Assembly: GCF_901933205.1 (NCBI RefSeq)
Contig: NC_044577.1
Coordinates: 3,979,321 to 4,043,320, forward strand
Source: Camarhynchus parvulus
Taxonomy: Eukaryota; Chordata; Aves; Passeriformes; Thraupidae
DNA length: 64,000 nt
Reading direction: 5' to 3'
Shown here: positions 48,151-60,974 of the stretch, in pieces
Layout of the letters: each line of letters starts with the position of its first letter
Position numbering within the stretch: position 1 is the first letter of the stretch
Notes under the pieces: generated by a model
Database searches by the model: none
Told to the model about the DNA's origin: nothing
Seen by the model: the letters and a program-made list of their open reading frames with translations, nothing else
Made by a program: the position numbers and the translations under genes

Positions 48151-50916
48151 ACAGACGCTTAGAAGAACTTAGAAGAACAGGGTGACCCTTGTTTATGCAA
48201 ATTCTTGGTGTCACCCAGTTCTTCTTCCCAGGTGAACCAGCCTTTCCCTTCCCAGACAGTTTCACACCTGGCAAATTCACAGGAGAGATGGATTCAGAGG
48301 GAGATGGTACTCTGAGCACTGAGTCCCATCCCAAAGTGCTGCTTCTCCAGCCTTGGGAAAGGCACAGGAGGAACACTGCAAGAATTCCTCAGCAATCCTA
48401 AGCTCCCCTGGGAAGTACCTGGCAGCTTTTGGGTGAAAAATAACCAAACTTCTGAAAACTGCAGACAGGAGTTGGCAACACACGTGCACCCTGTGCAGTG
48501 GCCCAGTGGGAGTTTTGTTGAACTGTTGGGGGGTATGAAGCTAGAAGGGTTAGAAGGGTTAGCTTTGCTTTCCAAAAAAAGTGTCTTGCAAACACCCAAA
48601 CCTGTAATTAAGGCCATAATTACTAGGATGGCTTGTAAGTGGATGTTGGTCCAATTCATGTGAGAGTATGAGCTCTTCCCAAAATGCACATGTACCAGCC
48701 CTGTCATTTCCAGAGATCACTCAGACAAAATGAGGAGACAGCCTCTAAGAAGGTGTGGGGAGGGTGGTTTGGGAGCCTTTTTGTTTTCCTCTCCTGTCAC
48801 TGTGTTCATGGAATTGGTTATTTTCTCTGAGCACCCACCCAGGTGCTCAGTGTGTGTGGGACTGTGTCTGGGAGACTGGCTGGTAAATTTGACAGGCTTT
48901 TTATTATCTTTATTTTCATTTAAACATTGACATCACATCTCATTGCCTTCTCTTGGCTGTAATTAAAGATCCTGTGGAATTAAGAAGCATTAAATTCCTT
49001 GAGATTTCAGCCTTGGGAATTTGCCCAGAGGCACACAGCTTACAGGCCTTCTCTAGGCTTCACTTTCCTGGAGTCACCTCCCCCTCCCCTGATTCATCCA
49101 AGCCTTTGTACAAAGGAACCATCTTTTCAATTTTGCTAATTAATTGCTCTTGCCAGCCAACAGATGTTCTGTAGCCTTTGAAGACCAGGCATAGCAAGGT
49201 TTGTAACTTCTGCAGCCTTAGACTGCCTATGCAATTTGAACAAGGACACCTGAAGCTCAAGAGAAAGACAGGTTATTAAAGACAAATAAAGAGTTACAAT
49301 AATTCCAAGAACACCCTCCCTCCCTCTACTGGATTGGATGAATATTCCCATCCCTTTACCAATATTTTTTAAGTTCTGGGCATGGTGCTCTGTGAACTGA
49401 GAATGAAATTATCATCCAAGAGTTCTTGCAGAATTATTTATTTGTTTATAATTTGTGATCTTAAAGGCTGTGGTAAGAGAAGCCACAAAGATAACCTTGG
49501 GCAGTGCAGGGGAAGAGATTCGGGCTTGAATCTGACTTAGCTGAGCCCTGAGGCTGGGAGAGGAGTCGCTTTAGTTCCCCCTCAGCAGCTCTGCTCACAC
49601 CCCATGGGCTGTTCAACTGCTCCCCCTCTCTTGTGTAGGGTTATTTGGGAAGGCCTTTGGCAAAAATATTACCAAGATTTGTTCTTATTGCTCAGGATAG
49701 CAGTTAGTACAGCAGAATTGGTGGGTCAGGGCACTTGATCTTCCCTCCTGTTGTCTACATTATTAAAAATGATCTCACTGAAACAAACACCATCAATCAG
49801 TGCCAGCTGCAGTTTAGCAGGAGTGTAGACAAGGACAAACCACACATTTGCTGCCTGCAAAGAGAGACTGTTTGGGCTGGTTTAACTGCAGTAAAACACT
49901 GCAAGCAAACTGATCCTTTTGCCAGGAAGAATATATAGTCTGCTATAAATGTGACCAGGAAGGCAACCCACACTCCTGGATACAGAACAGGAATGGGTCA
50001 GAAAATGCCACCACTGAGAGCTGAGTATGGTATGTCCTGTTAGTGGAGACAGAGATCTCAGTGCAGTTTTACTTCTGTGTCACAACAGGCCACAGCATCT
50101 CTCCTGATCTACTGCAGCATCACCGAGAGCACTTTGGGTTCTCTGCAGTTCCTCTGCTAGGGGAAGAAAGGGGTGTCTTGGGAGAATGTTTGTAACCATC
50201 AATACAGCAATGGAAGGAAAGAAAGAAAGAGGAGGGGTTTTGTAGGCACAGAGTTTGTGGTGATTGGGAGTGGGGCTGGGCCCAGCCTCATCCCCAGTGG
50301 GCACAGCTGTGCAGGACAGGTGAATGCTATTGAAGGGAACGAGCCATGGAGTGCCCAGGGGCACTGACCAACCACCAAAGGGAACAGAGGGCACACAGGT
50401 GCAGTGCATCAACAGGAGGGGATAAAAGGCTGGGCTGAAGAACAAGAAGGGCAGATGTGTGCAGCCTGCTGAGGTGTCCTGGTGTTGCTGTGTGTGGGCA
50501 GGTGCCTGAAGCCTTCTGAAGAGGTGAGGTGTTCCTGTGTATGGGCAAATGCTTAAAGCCTTCTGAAATTGTGTGGTGATGCTCTGTGCATTGTGGTTGT
50601 CACAACTGTGACATGTGCTGTGACAGGTTTTCACTGTTGCTTTTAAAAGCCAGAATGGAGGGTGAAATGTTGTTAAAATTAGGATTGGTGGAGGATGAGA
50701 AGGGCTCCTATTTAAGAGCAGCTGGAAGACCTAGGGGACACTTGAGGAGAGTGATGGTGGTCTTAAAATGGGGAATGCACTCACCCTGAACTATCTCTTG
50801 TGCTTAGCACTTTGTCACCCAGTGCTTTAGCTCCCTGTATCCAAAGTGGTTATTCTGGCATGAATTCATATGTACTTATTTTCCTCACTTGAGTATCTGG
50901 TTCAAGGTTAATAGTT
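48151..50916. other. intron, possible ERV remnant at the left end, otherwise no gene
   Basis: Upstream (minus sense) of the 47.9 kb LTR, a 137-codon minus-strand frame (48294-48707) contains a hydrophobic stretch, LQAILVIMALITGLG, which could be a membrane segment such as a degraded env end. I cannot confirm this. The rest shows no recognised repeat apart from the promoter-like segment near 50.4 kb listed separately. Confidence 0.4.
50411..50585 (+). other. TATA-containing segment followed by two imperfect repeats (possible LTR fragment)
   Basis: The motif GGGATAAAAGGCTGGGC (about 50419) resembles an LTR or promoter TATA region on the plus strand. It is followed by two imperfect copies of a 45-55 bp unit (about 50477-50527 and 50528-50575) sharing 'gtgt-tgggca' and 'aagccttctgaa'. 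No terminal repeats, polyadenylation signal or target-site duplication could be matched to it. The overlapping 184-codon minus-strand frame (50080-50634) is not credible. Confidence 0.3.
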
Positions 50917-51277
50917 TGTCATGGTTTGACACTGGCCAAACACCAGGCACTCATGAAAGTCACTCACTCACCCTCCCTTGCCACAGCTGGGCAGAGGAGA
51001 GAAAAAAAAATGAAGAAAAGGTTCATGAGTTGAGATAAAGACTGGGAAAAAACACTGCAAGGGAAAAACAGGTTCAACTTAAAAGGTACAAAGTGAATTT
51101 ATTAGTAAAAGAGTCAGAGGAGGATGATAAGTAAAATAAGCCCTTAAAACACCTTAATAAGCTCAAAAAGGTGTGGTTGAATGTGACCATCACAGAAAGC
51201 ATGTGTGTTTTGGGAATGGAGAACTGCTACCAGGAACATTTTATCTGTGTTACCACAGGCTCTGTGGCTCAGCCACA
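50917..51277 (-). mobile_element. ERV LTR, minus orientation
   Basis: The plus strand begins TGTCATGGTTTGACACTGG, the reverse complement of a common avian LTR 3' end, followed by 'gagttgagataaagac' and AATAAA on the minus strand (51098-51103). The right end is tentatively CCACA at 51277, giving TGT...ACA termini with flanks TAGTT and TAGTC, a 4-of-5 match to a target-site duplication. The left half is secure; the right boundary is a guess. Confidence 0.7.
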
Positions 51278-54200
51278 TAGTCAGGCTCCCTGACACCCCA
51301 TCAGATCTGAAACCTGATTGAAATGGGCCTTCAAAAGCAAGAAGCAGGACTGACAGAGACCTCTTAGTAATTATTACAGTTAAAGGGGAAAAAATAGGAG
51401 TGGGATAGTAGAGGCTCAGACCTTCTCAAACCTATGAACTTGCAAAGAAGGCCTCACTGATTACTGTGATTAACATGCATGTTCCTCACTTTAAAGTCCT
51501 TCTTTTGGTTATCTGGCTGTCCCTAGCCACAGCACTGGGAGGGCAAATGCAATCCAAGGTCTTAGGGGTGGCAGGAGCCAAGAATCCCTCCACAGTCTCT
51601 GTGCAGGAAAAGGATTTTCATGTCATTCACTCAGTTTCAGCACAGGCGAGCCAGGGAAAGGCAGAGGCACCTCCTAGCTCAGACAAATTTCAATTAAAAT
51701 TCCTCTTTGAAGAGTCAGCACTGTATCTCAGGAGAGGTTAACAGTGTGGCATAGAAATGTGAGAGCATACTTGAACAGATCCCATGCAGAAATTTTAAGC
51801 TCAGCAGACACAGACTCCTCTTTGGAGCCCAGAGAAAAGATTAGTTGGGTTATGCAATTGCTGGAGCTGGCATAAAACCAGCTGCATGCCAATTACTAGC
51901 CTGTATGCAAATACTTGTACTGAAATTCAGGATGCAGCTGGACGTGGGTCTGGGCACCCTTCCAGGATTATTCCCAGCCACATTATGACAGTTTTGAAAG
52001 AGAAGGGCTCTATGGAGCCAGTAATTTTTTACAGCCTTTCAGAAAAATGGAGGAAAGTACCACTACATCCAGATCTTGACAAATTTTTTCAAAGGGAGAA
52101 GGAATTTCTGCCTGTTGATGCCAATCAGGATGTACTTGAGGCACTTGCACTCCAAGACAGAAGGCCATCAGTCTGTTTGCCAAGTTGAAGGCCTGAGTGC
52201 CAGATGTGCTTGGGATAGAAAGCAGCCTGCTTGGTTTGTCAGAAAAGAGTTGGAGAATACACCACCAGATAATGGCAGAGCTGAAACTCCTGGGGGTGCT
52301 GCAGGAAAGCCCTGCTGCATTCAGATGCCCCTGGCCCTGCCCAGGTTTCTGTTCCTGCTGCTGCTTGACTTCCATGTGGAAAGCTGGCCTGGATGCAGCA
52401 GCAATGCCAGACAAACTGCCATGCAGCATTTACTCTCTTAGGAAGAGCTGATGCCAGGAGAAAAGGGACATGGCAGTCTCACAGTTACATGGAAGGGACA
52501 GACTGAGAGCTGCCACCAGCATACATGAAACATGATGTGATCATTTGATCAAAATATTATATACACATGTCCTGGCAAGGAGAGGCTTTGAAATGCTTGG
52601 GTCTGTCTTGGCAATACAATAGTGAATGAGTCAAAGAATGCAGCCTCATCCTGGCTGAAGAAATGAGATTATTGTCCTGTGAGGAGAGAATTTTGTGAAA
52701 ACTTCAGGGGGAAAAATAAAAGTAAGTTCTCTCAGTGCTATTTCTCAAATTTGGCCCACAGACACGATGTGACATGTAAGATAGTTTTCAGTGGAGAGGT
52801 GGTTTCCTTGTGGGTTCTGTTTGGCTCAATGGACCTCATATCTATTACATGAACCTGAGCAGCAGTTTCCTCTTTTTCTACCCTGGAGTAGGACTCTGTC
52901 TCCACTGCTTTCCCATATTTATTCAGATCCTCTTGAATGTTGTCTGCCTGCCCTTGACATCAGGGAAGGAGGGAGGTGGAGTGAGTCCCTTTTGAGGTTT
53001 AGTGCCTTGGAGGCACTAGGAAGCTCTGATGGCAGCAGCTCATGTTGTTGTAGGGCCGCTCACCTGGAGAAACTTTCCAATCACAGCAAAAGCTCTGGAG
53101 AAATTATGACGAAAAATGAATGTGAAACGCCGGTGGTGAGTCAGGAGAGGTGGTTTGCTTGTGTGTCAGCTGATCAGTGTGATGCCATAGGGCATTTCAA
53201 GAGGGCACACAAAGTGACACTGAGGTCTGTTCAGCCTTCGCTGAACAAATTTGGAGGGTGCCTGATGCAGAAAACAAGGGTTGTGTTGTGAAAGGCACAG
53301 GCAAGGCAAGCGCTGATACAGCTGCTTTGGGTCATTACCCCAGAGTACATCCTGTAGGATGCTCACTGTTAAAGATAACCTGACAGCAGAAATAAATTCC
53401 ACTACTGGGGTATCTGTCAGAGCCTCCAGGCTTTCGGGAGCCTGCTGGGATACCAAGCAGACTTTGCCCTATTGGTGCATCCAGTGTACGGCACATCATC
53501 ACCTCTTCTGCTCCTTTTGTGAGCACAGCACAGGAAAGGTTATTTGGTTTGGATTCCAAAGGTTTTAATGATGTTTGAGTACTCAGGTGTCCTGGCTGAA
53601 ATCCACACTCAGAGGTGTGTTTTTTGGAACAGCTGGAAGGAAAGTACTGCCCAGGAGTGGTGTGTCATTAGAGGCACACAGCAGTACCCTGCAGAGCCAG
53701 CTCACCTCTTCATGAGTGTGCTCCTGTAACTGGGACTCGGGTATCCCCATCAAGGAGGGCTGGGATACCTCAAGATGAAGTCATGGCTGCTGGGAATGAG
53801 ATGAGTGCTCATTCCTGGCTGTTGGCATATTGCTGCTCTCACTGAGCACCAGAGTGTCTTCTGGGCTGAGCCAGCCATGTGTCACTCTCTCCTTAGACAA
53901 TAATTTGAAACTCATCACTGATTCTCTCCAGTGACTTAAATAAATGCAATTTTTTTTTGCTAACCAAAAATCAGAAGATTGAAGGGCAGCAGTTTTTTCA
54001 TTCATGTCAGTTCACATGTCCCCTTTGCGTGCAATAGGGGACAGTGGCAGTGACACAGGTTCTGTATTTCAAATACTGGAGCATTTCTTTATACATGCAC
54101 GTGATGTGCTTTTAAATATGTGTCAACTTCCAGGTGGGTGTTTTATATCACCAAATGCTTACCAGTAGGTAAAATTTTAAAATGAATATGCTTTCATAAA

Positions 54201-54280
54201 AATTGAAGGAATAGATTGCTAATGGGGTGTTGTGACTGCTGTGGTAGTAGATGATTAATAACTGCAGAAGGACAAACTTG
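51278..54280. other. unique-looking intron, no gene
   Basis: Several frames of 100-166 codons occur (for example 52791-53291, +, and 52010-52429, -). They overlap others on both strands, lack known motifs, and sit in locally GC-richer sequence. I call none of them. Confidence 0.5.
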
Positions 54281-54640
54281 GGTTGGAAGGAATATCTGGA
54301 GGTCATCTGGTCCAATCTTCTGCTAAGAGCAAGATAGCTTCAGACAAGAATCAGGTTGTTCACTGTTTATTAGAATCTCTAGAGATGGAGATAGCACCAA
54401 TTCTCTGATCAGTCTGCTCTTAACCACACTCCAGCTGGGAACATTATTTTCTCAGTTCCAATCAGTGTTTCCTGTGTTGCAGCTGGTGCCTGTTGCCTCT
54501 TGTCCTTGGGCACCTCTGAGAAGAGTCTGTGTTCCCCTCTAGTCTTCCTGCGGGCTGCAATTAGAGATCCCCCCTTCCCAATCATCACTTCTTCAGGCTT
54601 GTTCTGCCTCTTTCCCTGACTTGGAGTGACCCACAGGAAG
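54281..54640 (-). mobile_element. old CR1 LINE, 3' fragment (minus orientation)
   Basis: The plus strand shows CR1 in reverse: 'ggttggaaggaatatctgg', 'aggtcatctggtccaatctt', then 'tttcctgtgttgcagctggt', 'gcctgttgcctcttgtcctt', 'gggcacctctgagaagagtc' and 'agatccccccttcccaatc'. Identity is lower than in the copy at 41.2 kb and gaps are larger, so this is an older insertion. Confidence 0.88.
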
Positions 54641-55230
54641 CCCCTTGGATTGTTCCTGTTGTAAGGTTGAAATCTGTTCATCTACCTGTCAAGCCCATGA
54701 ATTATATTGAGTAAACAGTAACTCAAGGCACTTGGCTTCTAACAGCAGGTTCAGAATTTAACTGGACAAAGTGAGGCAATTAGCATCTCATCCTGAAAAT
54801 TAATATGCCTGTAACAGAGACAATATATTACAGAAAAGCTCCTCCTGCAAAGTCAACAGGGTCAAACAGCTTTTGAAAAGCTCATGATGGGAAAAGAATG
54901 AGGTGGGTAAAGCTGTAAACAGGTAGTGCTGCTCCTGCAGTTACCCTCTGCAAAGCAAATGGCAGAGCTGGGGCTGGTCAGAGTGTCTGACTGGTTATTA
55001 ACATCAGGGACATGTAATGCTGATGGCAGGGGTGTGGCTAACAAAAGTAACCTTGATTTGAAGCTCCCACCTCAAAGCAGAGTAATTACTGCAGAGCAGA
55101 GACCCTCCTCCAGAGTGGAGGGGAAGGGGAGGATTTAGATGTGAACCTGGGCCTGGGTGCGTCAGGGAATCAGGATCCAAGTAGGCAGAAGCTGCTGTGG
55201 TCACTGGAAGGGAGAAAGCACTAAGATCAG

Positions 55231-55296
55231 TTTTGTAACAATTTTAGAAACAGATTCTACAGCTGAATAAATGTTTACAACCCCTACTGCATAGAA
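55231..55296. repeat. dispersed direct repeat, copy 1
   Basis: Matches 57129-57192 closely: 'ttttgtaacaattttagaaa' then 'cagattctacagct', then 'at-gatgttt-caaccccc-actg' with a few changes. The two copies lie 1.9 kb apart in the same orientation. The family is not recognised. Confidence 0.85.
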
Positions 55297-56085
55297 TCTA
55301 GCAGGATTAGGGACACAGACCATTTCCTTTAGCACAAACCAAGTGTATTGAGTAAAAAAAAAAAATTGCACTTCAGAACAGGACTGTTTCTGGTGAGCAG
55401 AAGCACATCTTAAACTGAGTTCACACCCAAGTGCTTTTTCCCCTTTTGGATGGGCGTAGAGGTTTTTGTGTTACTCATTGGATTCAGCTATTGCTGCTCT
55501 CTTCTGCAGTATTTGGGATCACTTTGTCCATGCAGAGAACCCTTTGGGGCCATGTGTCTGACACATCCTGTGCCCAGAGGGTGCAGGGTGAAACAGTGTC
55601 CAGCAGCCTGACACAGACCTGCACACACATACAGGCACTTCCCAAAGAAAAATGTGATCATGGAACATCAGGGGCGTTCATCCCAAAGGGCTGGATGTAT
55701 TGCAGTGTTTTTTCCTTCTACAGAGTTAACCAGACAAAACCTGGCAAAACCAGGATACCAGGTAAATTAGTTGCTGTCTTATTAAAATAAAGCCATGAGA
55801 AGGAAGAATTTGAGGCATGCACAGACAGAGGAATAATCCAAGTACAAATGTCTTCTCTGGCTGAACCTGTTCATGAAATAGATATTCCCTTTGGGGTGAT
55901 GGCTACAAGAGAGTGGCCCAGAGCCTGCTGTCCTCTAATGAAGTAGCTAAATGGTTGCAAGAATCCTGTGAGCCTGTCTTCACACACCTCAGTGGTGAGG
56001 AGGGTACCTCATCCAACTCAGTGAAAGGTACTCAAATGATCAATTTTTATTCAAGCAGCAAAACAGGGGGCTAGGATTAGAAGAT

Positions 56086-56139
56086 TTATGCTCAGGTTCT
56101 ACAATAATTAGAAATAAATATTATGCTCAGGTTCTACAA
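56086..56139. repeat. 19 bp direct duplication, 35 bp period
   Basis: The 19-mer ttatgctcaggttctacaa occurs at 56086-56104 and again at 56121-56139. Confidence 0.92.
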
Positions 56140-57128
56140 CCCAGTGTTCTTAGTTATTGAGCAGTTGGAAGTACAAACCCACAGGCTGCACATAACACTG
56201 ATTGCTTTTGATAGAAATAAAGAATATCTTGCTGTTTCCATCAAGCCTTGAAACTGACTTCCAGCTAATGACCCAAATAAACTGTACTTGAAATTGTATA
56301 ATTGAGATCGAAGGCTGTCTGGGGCTTCTGCTTGGGATATAGATTCCACATCCATGAGCTTTTGAGTATGGTCATTGAGCTGAAATGGAGAAGGTTAAAA
56401 CTCTCGTTTTCATTACCAAACACCCCCATCTCCCAATACAAATGTGACATTTCAATTTTGCACAGTCCAACTCTTCTTAAATCATCTGTATAAAAACTTC
56501 AGATCTTGATTGATGATGGATGAGCTATTGTCTCCTGAAGCACCCAGTTCTCATTACCCTTTAAGACAGAGCTTATTAATGATGGACCTGAAGTGCTTTC
56601 CCAGTGGGTCATCAGCAATGAACTGTGCTGAGGGCTCAAAAGACTTGGTTTGGCATGAAATTTCCAGGCCTAAGCTGTTTTCAGATGATGCATTCAGCAT
56701 CTTGGGTTAAACAGGAGAAGAGATCCCCATCCCTGGGGTGTTTATGGTAAAAATGCAGCACTATCAACCTGCAAAGGTTCTTCAGCCCCAGTGAGGCTGA
56801 CCTGGGGAATTCAGTGTCATCAGCATGTGTTATGTAATGCATACATGCAGGATATACCTGTATATATGGTGGGGTGTAAAAGCCAGCTGCTGCCTTCATA
56901 GCCAACTTGAAAGGTATAAGATATATTCTGGTTTGCTTTTGAAGTGGTTAGAGTGGATTTATCCCAGTTTTTCCTAATTAACTCCTTCTCCTTTGCCTGC
57001 CCACTTCAGAGCTAGTTCTTTTCCCTCTCACCATGCCATCTTCCAGTTCCTAGTGCCAGCTGATTTTGTAGCACGAGAGAAGAGTTTTAATTTGCAACCT
57101 GGAATAGCAATAGCCATTTTATAACCAT

Positions 57129-57192
57129 TTTTGTAACAATTTTAGAAACAGATTCTACAGCTACATAGATGTTTGCAACCCCCACTGTATAT
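57129..57192. repeat. dispersed direct repeat, copy 2
   Basis: Second copy of the segment at 55231-55296. The first 34 or so bases are identical between copies. Confidence 0.85.
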
Positions 57193-60100
57193 AAACATAC
57201 GTGAGTAACTTTCACTCCAGGATGCATTAGAGAATGAAAACATGTTTTGCCAATTTAACCCACGTTAGAAATTGATAGCAAACCATGGGGGATTGCACTG
57301 TATACAAAAAAAAAGTCAGCTCAATAAAATGCCCTTTTAACAGGTGGAAGAAGAAAAGTGGTTTCCCCCTCTGGTCTAAGCAGACACCACCCTTGCAGAG
57401 CCAGTGTCCCTTTGCAGTGACTGTATGCAAGTCTGTGGGAATGTTTCACCAGGCTAATGAAAGCAGGAAAACAGCAGCTATAGCAGCAGATAATATATTT
57501 CTGATTTATCTTCCTGAGTAAATAACCATTTAAGAGAATTTTAATAATATGCAGATTTAAGTTCCCCACAATCATTTGAGAGTAATAAGTGAAATAATGA
57601 CAGAATTCAGTGGCAAGGACACACACTGATTTATTTTTGTGTAACTTTGGCTGCAGAATTATACAGCTTTTAAGCCAGTAGAGTAGTTCTAATAAGGAAG
57701 ATAGGATTTGTCCTTCACTTCAGAATCAAGTGGCAGAAGCCCTTGGTGCTATCCTTCGCTCAGGGCACAGGGCTGCAGCCCTGGTACTAGCCTAGGAGAT
57801 CATGGTACTCTGAAGTGTTCCACCTTCCAGAAAGATGTCCAAAGTTGTCTGGCACCTCTAGGAACTCTCTTCCCAGTGAAAGCTAGTGGGTCTTGTGCTT
57901 AGAAATCCCCTTTTGTACCTTTGATGTCCCTGAAGCCCAAGGGTAGCACTTGCTGCTAGCAGAGTCATACTTGCACTAACAGTTTTCCAGTGCCACAAAA
58001 AATTGTTTTATAAGACAAAAATACTCACCCTCAAATGGTATTTAAAATATGTTTCACTGTGAGCAGTCTGGTTTGGGCCTTCTTTGGCAGGAACTGGCTT
58101 CTTTGTTCACAAAATTCACTCAGGGACTTGGCATTTTCTCTTCTGCTCCAGTCTCAGAAAGAGCCGAGCACAGAGACACCTCAGGTGTTGCACACAGGAG
58201 AAGAAATCTCTTTTTGCCTGGCTTCCATTGCTGCCTGCACAGGCAGAGACCCTGCCTTTCTCCTCCTGTTCATTGTTTAACTTTATCTCTCACTTTCAGG
58301 GCTGTAAATTAAAATGAGATGATGACTTTATGATGATGAGTTCATTATACAGCAGCTCTATTGTATATTGATTACAGTTGTGCTTCATTTGCTTAACATG
58401 TAACAGAGTTTATTAGCTCTTCCCAGGCATTGTTCTTGCTAAGAGAGGGCAAAGAAGTGCAAAATGCATTTTGAGTTGAAGTCAGTGAAGCCAATGCATC
58501 TGTGCTGATTTACACACACTGAGGACTTGGTGTAAAGAAAAGGAGGAGAGCAGGTTGGATTGGGAAGGTGGAGTGGAAATGAATCTGGGCCCAGAGAGCA
58601 GGAAGAGTCAAACACAAGTGCTCTAAAGATTGTACTAAACTTTGAACTCAGTGTCACTTCATATCCACAAGAACACACCTTTGATATTGCTCAGGTGTGT
58701 TTGCACCTCAGCACATCAATAACCTGGGAACTTTAATTCTGTCACTGGAGAAAAATGGTGCAGTGCAGGGAATTTGGAGGTACTGTATCCCATTTTAGGG
58801 AAAAAGCAGCAGAAATAGCACTTGCTATTCAGTGATGAGGCAAGTCAGAGCATTTTTGTGATTACTTTAGTAAATCACAGTGGAAGGGTTGGCTTCCCTG
58901 AAATACAGTGTATGATACACTTCCTGGTTACCTTCATGTTGATAAAAAAGATCTTTCTCCACAAATAAAACTATTAGGATTACTTTTAGACTGAGATGCT
59001 ATACAAGAATGTATCAAAGTTCCTAGCAGGAAAGAAACTTGGAGAGGTGCTGTCATGGGGGGATGCTCTGAAACCCAGAAATTGTGCCAGTTCAGTGTGC
59101 CAGGTGACAAAGGAACTGTGTAGAACTGTGTGTGGGAAATGGACTTGCAGAGAATTTTCAAAGCTTATAATGTACTGTAATTAGAAAATAGTTGGCTTCT
59201 GATTGTGATAGCATGAATTATAACATCTGTATTTTGTTACCCTTCATATGAGACTGAAAATAGAATAAAAATTTTTAAAACACCTCTCAGTTACACCATC
59301 TCTACAGAAATCCAACAATTATGAGTGTTTAAGAAGCTATAAATGCAGATTTTATAGTTTTTCACTGTTTTAATGTTATTTTTAATCAAAATCTGGGCCA
59401 TAATGAATTAGGTAATCCAGTGTAGCTGAGGCGAGACAAAGAAATCATCTCTGATCATGATTTCAGGTGTTCTTCGAAGCCCCCCTTTCTCCCTAGAGCA
59501 AAATTGTTAACAGATGCTGTATGTTTTTTTTTTTCTGTGATCATAAGAATATTATACAGACAGATCATTACTATATCTCTAATCTGGACTGTTTTTCTGG
59601 AGCAGATTATTTTCATTGTTCTCATTTATAAGCCCCTTTTCAATGAAAAGCCAAGCTTTTAAACCAGAGGCTTCTAAGAAATAGTAATACTGATTAATAT
59701 GGTGGGAAGATGTATTTACAGATGATCCTTTATTTAATACATTCCTTGATTGGGGGCTGCTTCATTTACATGCTGTGACCTGTAATCCCTGAAATTTAAA
59801 AAAGAAATAAAACACAGTGGTGTGTGTAAAGGTTTGCATTCCCACTCCAGCTTTTAAAGGTTTTCCTGGCAGATGAGGATTCTCAGACTACCTTAATTGC
59901 TACTTCCAAAGTCAGGAATTATTCTTCATGTCTGTGTGTGGCACTCCTGGCTCTGCAGCACCACTTCATGTCATTCCAAGGTGTTATTAGTAACTAACCT
60001 TCAGCATTTCTCTGCTGAGGCTGGAAGCTCTGACACTGACTCACATTTCCTGTTAACTTTCATCAAAGTCACAGGCATTGTCTCCTGCTTTGGAAATAAA

Positions 60101-60943
60101 AGAGACAGGTTAAGTAGAGGAATTGTGAATTTTGAACAAAGGTTCAGGGGGTAAAAAAATTTTTTGATCCAGAGGAAAGCCTAGTGCTATAGCCAACCAA
60201 CTGTAAGATCATTTTCATGTTGAGATTTTTTCATGTTGAGATTTGATCAATCAAGTCTTCAGAAACAGGGCAACAGAGCAGGTTTCTAAACAAACTGCTA
60301 TAATGATGAAAATTAAAAGAAAATCTGAAAACCCAACAAAACACACAAAAGCCCCACAACCTAAGAAGAAATCCCAAACTTTTACCTGTTTAAAAACCAT
60401 CTCTAACACAAAGCTTCCAGCAAGGTTTGTCCATAGGAGTTTGGATCATAGTGTGTGAGATTTGGATTGTTACTTGGTGTATTTGGGTGTTTTGGATGAT
60501 GGTATTACAGCAGCCCAAGCTCTAATATAACATTTTCTCCAGACCTTGTGCTGCCTGGCTCTTCTCATGTCCTGTGGGCTCATCATAGGATGGTTCTTTG
60601 TTATAAGTTTTAAACCTTTCTGCAAATTAATGAAATGTAGTATAGTGTGATTGATTGCTTGTGTTTTTCAAATAATTTAAGTGTTGAAGGTTATTTTACG
60701 TACAAAATACAAAACTGTTCCATACATGATCACACTGGAACAAAAAGTAAACAACTGTGTGTCAGTCTTCATCAGGTTTCTTCTGCATGTGAATAAAGGG
60801 TTCCTATTTACTGTGAGCTGCTTGTTCCTCTGGTTTTGAGGTTATTAAATGAGATTACAGTGAGGATTTTTTTTTTTGCATTTAAATTTCCTCTCTCCAA
60901 CACACATTTAGTAATAGATTGAATCAGCTGTCTGAAGTCTTAC

Positions 60944-60974
60944 CAGTATGTTGTTCTCTTGTTCTTCTGCACAG
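60944..60974 (+). promoter_or_regulatory. 3' splice site (acceptor) of the ERBB4 exon
   Basis: A pyrimidine-rich run (ttgttctcttgttcttctgc) is followed by ACAG immediately before the exon. The AG at 60973-60974 leaves the reading phase needed to complete a Glu codon from the preceding exon, which is outside the window. The branch point cannot be assigned with confidence. Confidence 0.93.

Larger units (their letters stand above)
54641..60943. other. intron up to the ERBB4 exon, no other gene
   Basis: Contains the repeat pair at 55231-55296 and 57129-57192 and the 19 bp duplication at 56086-56139. A poly-A run lies at 55354-55366 and a poly-T at 60867-60878. A 17 bp unit, 'tttcatgttgagatttg'-like, is duplicated near 60213-60246. 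No further exon is recognised. Confidence 0.5.
1..60974 (+). other. ERBB4: ERBB4 intron upstream of exon 4 (intron 3, 3' portion)
   Basis: The sequence before the exon contains no recognisable ERBB4 exon. In particular, no frame encodes the exon 3 segment around the L1 'YLPLEN' region. ERBB4 introns near the 5' end of the gene are very large in vertebrates, so about 61 kb of intron is unsurprising. The exon lies on the plus strand, so this strand is taken as the gene sense strand. Repeats inside the intron are listed separately. Confidence 0.88.

Noticed and set aside
48540..48560. Telomere-like 'agaagggttagaagggttag'
   Set aside because: The unit is nine bases repeated twice, not TTAGGG; a chance short duplication.
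50080..50634. 184-codon open frame (-), longest in the window
   Set aside because: Rich in Pro/Ser/Thr/His without any known motif and crosses imperfect repeats; it looks like a chance frame in stop-poor sequence.
52791..53291. 166-codon open frame (+)
   Set aside because: No recognisable domain, no flanking splice signals in the right phase, and no homologous family recognised.
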